Below, piece after piece: positions 58,001-64,000 of a DNA stretch of 64,000 bases (its first letter is position 1; every line of letters begins with the position of its first letter). The translations under genes and the position numbers were made by a program. The notes beneath the pieces are model-generated. The model searched no databases, was not told the DNA's origin, and was given only the letters and a program-made list of their open reading frames with translations. The DNA lies in NCBI RefSeq assembly GCF_008831285.2, contig NC_045149.1, positions 8,336,417 through 8,400,416 of the forward strand, written 5' to 3'. This DNA comes from Nymphaea colorata (lineage: Eukaryota > Streptophyta > Magnoliopsida > Nymphaeales > Nymphaeaceae).

Positions 58001-61000
58001 GATGGCGACCGTGATGGGACCAGTCATCGTTTGGCTATGATTGTAATTGATACATTTCCACAAACTTGAACATCTCATATATTGCCAATGATAAAGCATG
58101 TCCCTATTTTGTTCTTGACCCAATTGGCACTTTTGCTTTGTGATTGTGTTTGATTTCTTACACATAAGACTAATTGAGGAGGATCATTCATGTTCACTTA
58201 GATCTAGTATCAAATACAACCTTCTTCAATTTAAGAGTTGTTTGAAAACAATGTTTGCTCTTCTATTTATTTCAATCGTCATGTTAAGCAACATTGCATT
58301 AGAGATAACCGACTTTACATGGTTGCTCATATTTTAAAAATCCCCAATACCTATTTGTCTCGGTCATCATGTTGTCGGGCTTGGTCTTAGGCGGTAGCAT
58401 GAGACTAAGCCTTATAATTAGACTACACCTTGGGTGGGACAGCCCCCTCGTTAGTACCATGAGTGGTAACTTGTGGTATATCGACGAGTGTCCAAGAAGA
58501 AGTTGATAAATCTTACCCTCCGTTGCCAAATGAAGGAGTCTATGCTTGTACTAAGCCTCTTGGCTAAGGTATATTGGCATATCTTATATGAAATAATTAC
58601 ACTCAATCAAACCAAATTCAATTAGGGTCCTATGCTCATTTTCTAATATACGCATGACAGAGGTGGCCTTAGAAATGACTAGATGTTTATCATCGTGTGA
58701 TGATTGCATGTGTGTCTTCCATACAACATTTGATCAATTTGATAATTTTACATTTCATCTTCTTCATTTAAATCAATGTCTTCTTCGATCATCTCTATAT
58801 AATCTTCAACATGATCACACCATAAGCTCATGATTTAACCCTACTATCTAAATGACATTGATTTTTCAAATACTTTCATTCAGCAAATCCATTTTCAGAA
58901 TTACTTCAAGGTCAACATTTTATCATACTATGTCAACCTCTCATCTATTCATTGGTCCAACCTCATATTATTAAACATGATAGCCAGTTATTGGCTTAAT
59001 TACCAACTTTGCTTGACTTAGGTCATACATTATTTTTCTTCATAATTCTCTATCCTCAATACTCATAGGGTATATTTCTTTGTATTTTACTACTTCCATA
59101 ATTTGGAACATCGATTGCTCTTTGTCAATCCATCATTTATTTGTCCGGAATCATATTCTCGAACGTGACTTTGCTTGACAATTTTCTAGCGTCAACACCC
59201 CTGGTATATCTTTCTTCCTATTTTATTACTTTCATGATTTTATTGGGCTATCATTTATTCCAAATTGAATGCAAATCTTTGCCGTATTCAAGTATACTCT
59301 ATTTTCAATCATCAGACGTGCATGAATCAAACATCATGTATTGATAAATTGCTCATAAGTCACTTTATCATCCTATATTATCAACATGATATCTTGCTAT
59401 GAGAATCACTAGTTACTGATCATATTTCTACAATAAATTTCTTTCATTCAAGCTTTGTTTCAATTGCGTGTCAAAATTTTTTTATATCCAAGTGCAGACA
59501 CGTGATATTACCTTTCACCCTTACATATTAATTTTTATACATTTGAGGTAATTTCCGTTCTTTTTTCCGCCTCAAGCTGAGTTTGTGATCAATACGTGCT
59601 TGACTCGGGTCATACATTCATTGTTTTCTCACTTATATTTAGCCCAAATTTTTTTTACCTTCAATGCATATGGAGTGTCTTTCTTCCCATTTTACTTCTT
59701 CCATGATTTTATTGGGTCATCGTTTATTCCAAAATTTTTGCTAACGCTCCGATTATATTCTATTTTCAATCATCAGACATTTGATTTTTGACTTATTCAT
59801 TCACCCTTGTTGAATCTATATCTTCACGAATCGAACGTCATATATTTATACTCTACTTGAGATTTAATCATTTCAAATCTAAGATTCTCTGTTTTCCTAC
59901 ATTATCTTGATATCTCACCATGAGAATAACCATCTACCGATCATATTTTTATAACAAATTTCTTTTCTACCAACTTTCTCTCAATTTCTTCTCTTTAAAG
60001 ACAACAGAAATTCTTGCATATCAAAGTTCATTCATATATCATTACCTTGCACCCTTATTTTCCTATTAGTGGAACATATATCCCCTTTATATAATTTTGC
60101 TCATATCTTATTTGATTGAGGCAATTTCCATTACTTTCTTAAGACATCAACCATATATCTTCTATCTAACATTCTGAATCAGATCCTATCTTTTACCACT
60201 CATGGAAATTACTATTACTGGGGCATTTTTTTTATATTTCGAGACATTTCAAAATTGCTTTTGAGATACACATTTTTCTTGCACAATCATCATTGTTCAT
60301 AGAAAAGGGATCATATCCCAATCAAATCAATTCTGTTGTTAAGTTAAAGATTTGATCAAACGCAATCCGGCCACTAGGCTCGGAGCCTTTTAAAGTTAGC
60401 TCAACCATGTCGTTAGACAAGAGAATTTTATGGAGCAAGCGCAACCCAAACACTAGTTTGGGGAATTTTAACAAGATTAAAATCCACCCTTAGGTGAAAA
60501 CAAAAATTTCACCAAAAGACACTCCAGGTGATAAGAAGTTTTCTTGTCACAACCAATTAAGGAACAATAGGATTTCATTCCTTGCTTCAATAGAGGTATT
60601 CAAGGAGATGAAGGTTCTTTCCTGGCATCACCACTTGATATCGAGCAACCCATTCAGGAAAGGAGTAAAAACCTGAAATTATGGACAAAAGAGCAACCCA
60701 TGCAGGCAAGAAGTTAAACCTGCACTGCAAGCCAAAGCAACCCATGCAGGTAAAGGGGTTAGACCTGCACTGCTAGCCAAAGCAACCCATGCAGGTAAAG
60801 GAGTTAAACCTGCACTACAAGCCAAAGCAACCCACACAGGTAGAGGGGTTAAACCTGCACTGCAAGCCAAAGCAACCCATGCAGGTAAATGGGTTACACC
60901 TGTACTGCAAGCCAACGCACCCCACAAAGGTAAGGGATTGAACATGCAAGCCAACACAACCAACACAAGTAAGGGGTTAGACTTGCACTTCAATCTAATG

Positions 61001-61276
61001 CAACCCACGTAGGTAAGGGGTTAAAGTCGCAATGCAAGTCGAGACAATCCATTCAGGGGTGTTAAACCTGAATTTGAAATTGGCAAACCCACTCAGGCAA
61101 GGGGTTAAACCTGCAACGTTAGCTCAAACAACTCATTCAGGTAAAGGGATAAAACGTGAAATGCAGTTCCAACATTTTTAATCTTATTAGCCAAAATATT
61201 AGTCACTCAAAATTTGGGGTGCTTATCTTTGACACTAAGCACGACAAATGTCGGCTTAGTAGCAAAGAGGGGCATC
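58001..61276 (+). other. LARD-like internal region, non-coding
   Basis: No gag, protease, integrase or RT motif is found in any frame. Two degenerate repeat units share GCTTGACTYRGGTCATACATT (59011, 59598) and ATTTTATTGGG (59237, 59706). A 45-bp minisatellite occupies 60645-61165. The primer-like site lies at 58003-58020. Confidence 0.7.
60645..61165 (+). repeat. 45-bp minisatellite
   Basis: About 11 units of GCAACCCATGCAGGTAAAGG-GGTTA-ACCTGCACTGCAAGCCAAA type, with starts at 60693, 60737, 60782, 60827 and 60872. Units become more divergent toward 61165. Because 45 is a multiple of three, a minus-strand frame (60679-61008) reads as a 15-residue repeat with AWVALACSAGLTPLP; I regard that frame as accidental. 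Confidence 0.9.
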
Positions 61277-62827
61277 AGCTATCGCCCCAATTTTTTTTTA
61301 AAAAAATGCTATTATTTTATTATTTAGATTTAAAACAAATTTGTGACTATTCGATCCAAAATGAATTTCTAAACGTAAGTTTAGGTCCAAATCTAGCATT
61401 TCAAACTCAAAATCCAATTATCAAATCCAAATTAGATCCAAAATCCAACTTTAGATCCAAATCAGGAATTCCAAAGCTCTTCCCTCTTGAATTCAAAACT
61501 TAAATTCGAATTTTGAATTTTGGCTCAAAAACTTTTCCCTCTTGATTTCAAATCTTGAATTCGAATTTCAAATTTTGGCTCCAAACTCCCTATAAATACC
61601 TCGACAGTCCTCCCTCTTGAGCATGGCTAAACCCTTGGGGATTTTCTAATTACTCTTCAATTGAAGATTTGCATTTCTTTCCATTTCTTCCTTCTCATTC
61701 TTCTTCTTTTTCTCCAACTTTGGGAGAAATCTTCATCAAGCTACAACTCTTCAAAGGAGCATGAAGATCTCTTGGAGGTCTCCTTTTCATCATCTTGGAG
61801 CTTCATTCAAGTTGAGTCTAAGATCATTACAAGCAAAGGGTGATCATTTTTCCCCAAAATTATTCTCATTAGAGGTCTGTAATCATCATCTTTCTCATTT
61901 CTTTCCATCATTTTCTCCCTTCTTCATCTCCCCATAGCCACACGATAGCCATAAAATCTATATTTTAGAGTCAAGAGGCTATTCTTAAGGACACCGAGGG
62001 CATGAGAAGGTGAAACAATCTTTTATTTCATTATTAAATCATGCTCTTTCTTTTCTTGGATGTAGCCTTGTTTCGGTTTCTTTTGTTTTCTCTCATCTTC
62101 ATCTCCTCATGGCCATATGAGATAGCTCTCGATCTCTATTTTAGAGTCACGAGGTTATACTCGAGTGAACCGGGAGCATGAGAAGATGAGATGATATTTT
62201 ATTTTACTATTGAATCAAACTCTCTTTCTTTCCTTGAATATTGCTTTATTTCAAGGTATTGTCCTTGCATAGTTATTTGATTTTTCCTATTTATACGTGA
62301 ATGCATGGTGAGAATGAGAGCGTGGTTTGGGACTCTTTATTCTTGTGCTAATTCCCCGAAAATGTACATATTAATATGCATTTGCATATCATTTTGCGTT
62401 AGTTTCCTTTTGACCATCCATTTAGAAACCCTAATGAGCATCTTATTGTATAGTTTGATCTTCTTCCATACCCGACGGTGGAAGTAGCAAATTCCCTTGT
62501 GACAAACCAAATAATAACATTCTATGTTTATATATAAATCATATTTTGCAAATGATTTTCAAAAGCAAATACCTTCTCTAATGTAGCTATGGAGACTTAG
62601 CTTAGGCTCTTGCATGAGTCCAAGCTCCCCTCCGGCCTACATCAAAATTGAAGTCGGTTATTTTTCATTTCTTGATTTTTAATCTCATGTAGATATGTAT
62701 GTATATATATGTTATATGCATATATGTGCACATGATGATTTTTTTTTTCTCTCTCTATGTTTTCACATTTTATTTTACAAATTTTCATATACATATGAAT
62801 GCATATATACATGTGTTCAATTTTCTC

Positions 62828-62885
<58 letters not shown>

Positions 62886-63824
62886 GTGTGTGTGTGTGTG
62901 TATTCCTCTTGTTCTTTCTCTCTCTATTTAAGTTTAAGACTTCATCTTTAAAAGGTTATACAAATATGTATACATTCATATAGAGAATATATATCTCCTC
63001 CTATTTCAAAATCTTCTATCTAGTGATCTTTGAAGTCTCTTTCTCTTTCTCTCATTATTTTTGTGAGTATTTCACATCTTCCATCCTTTTTAACATTTTC
63101 CTCTCATGATTTTTTATGTTTACCGACTTCACTTAGGCTAAAATTCAAGTAATGACCCAATCTTGGATTCATGCTTGATGGTCTACAACCTCAATCTATT
63201 TTCAAAAACTTTTTCTTCTTATATATAATATTCATCAAAACAAAAACCTTAGATGTATGTTATGGTAGGAAGAATCTTAGATCAAACTTATGGTAGAAAT
63301 GAATGATTTTTCTTTTCAATCATATATGATCAATGTATTCATGGATTCTCACCCAATTAATTTCACTTATGATCACAAGCATATCTCTAAAAGAACTTAA
63401 ACGAGATCAGATGAAACTCTAACTAGGTGGTTACCGAATTGGAGCAAAACCTCAAACGTACTTAAAGTCTTAAGAGAACACCAAAGTGATTCCCAAAATG
63501 ATTCTCCAAGCTTTGCAAATGATATTTACAAAGATTTTCCAATTCTAGTTTTCCTCAAAATGGTTCACATTCTCAAGCAATTCTTCAAAAATTTGAAACA
63601 CCAAACTTTCAATATTCTTCCACACAACATGTAGAAAATATGTTTAAGCAAAAATGAAATGCATCAATAATAAACATAGCCCTTGGGTTGATTACTCCCG
63701 GTAAAGGCATCGGGAACGGTCAATCCTCGTACCGACGGGCGAGTCCCTTTCTTTCCTATTTCAAAACAAAAATCTCATTTGTTCTAGAGCACTCAAAATA
63801 CCAAAAATTTTGGGGATACGAACA
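61277..63824 (+). repeat. LARD-like 3' LTR
   Basis: 2.55 kb, collinear with 55088-58000 but without the rRNA insert. A (TA)n tract is at 62834-62880 and (TG)n follows. It ends GGATACGAACA. Confidence 0.88.
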
Positions 63825-63829
63825 AAAAG

Positions 63830-64000
63830 ATAACACTCAAACCACTAAAATTGCATCTGGAGGAGATCATGCTCATGCCAACAACATCAGACCCAAAATT
63901 ATAGCTAACAGAGATCATGCCCATACCAAAGATAACGACGATCTTAGTATGGCAATGATCTTAGAAAAAGAAGAAACATATGATCTTGTAAATAAATCAA
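63830..64000 (+). repeat. Cop-7 3' LTR, resumed
   Basis: Matches 41653-41822 of the Cop-4 3' LTR (GAGATCATGC..CATGCC, TATGATCTTGTAAATMAATC). It runs off the window end. Confidence 0.88.

Noticed and set aside
60679-61008. 109-residue minus-strand frame with a repeated hydrophobic 15-mer
   Set aside because: It is the minisatellite translated. The unit length happens to be a multiple of three, and no start or promoter context supports a gene.

Overview
The window looks like gene-poor nuclear DNA of a flowering plant. The evidence is at least seven Ty1/copia-type elements carrying the initiator-Met tRNA primer-binding site TGGTATCAGAGC, many (TA)n tracts, hAT/CACTA-like repeat ends, a piece of plant mitochondrial 26S rRNA, and plant-specific carotenoid cleavage dioxygenase 4 (CCD4-type) coding sequence. 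I see no intact cellular gene. No CRISPR array, operon or tRNA gene was recognised. The species cannot be fixed from the sequence.

Layout. 1-1614: unassigned AT-rich DNA. 1615-11960: CCD4-like copy A (minus strand). It keeps a 3' flank, a last exon, an intron that received copia element Cop-1 (5083-11363, plus strand), and a truncated preceding exon. 11961-13990: unassigned DNA with a degenerate AT repeat and a CACTA-like end. 13990-18800: a 4.8-kb nested inverted and direct repeat cluster. Its core (15247-17166) is a near-palindrome that could fold into a stem of about 0.8 kb. 18800-22313: unassigned. 22314-27420: Cop-2, a complete copia element with a perfect 5-bp target duplication. 27481-29956: CCD4-like copy B, with an N-terminus, an internal deletion, a frameshift, a stop and an inverted last exon. 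30104-32118: a compact non-coding LTR element with a perfect target duplication. 32124-35837: unassigned.

35838-43916: a minus-strand copia element (Cop-3) in an LTR-internal-LTR-internal arrangement, split by plus-strand Cop-4 (36816-42002). 43917-48286: Cop-5, whose 5' LTR is replaced by an inverted copy of its 3' LTR end. 48355-52828: CCD4-like copy C (minus strand), collinear with copy A, with its coding exon broken by Cop-6 (52829-54638). Cop-6 belongs to the same family as Cop-1. 54639-55087 plus 63830-64000: the 3' end of Cop-7 (Cop-4 family). Its LTR is split by an 8.7-kb non-coding element with 2.5-2.9-kb LTRs (LARD-like, 55088-63824). The 5' LTR of that element in turn contains mitochondrial 26S rRNA sequence.

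Reading. The window is best explained as an old array of CCD4-like paralogues, all now pseudogenes, broken and spread apart by successive LTR-retrotransposon insertions up to four levels deep. The retroelement proteins (gag, protease, integrase, reverse transcriptase-RNase H) once worked together in copy-and-paste transposition. All copies seen here carry stops or frameshifts. Cop-2 is the least damaged.
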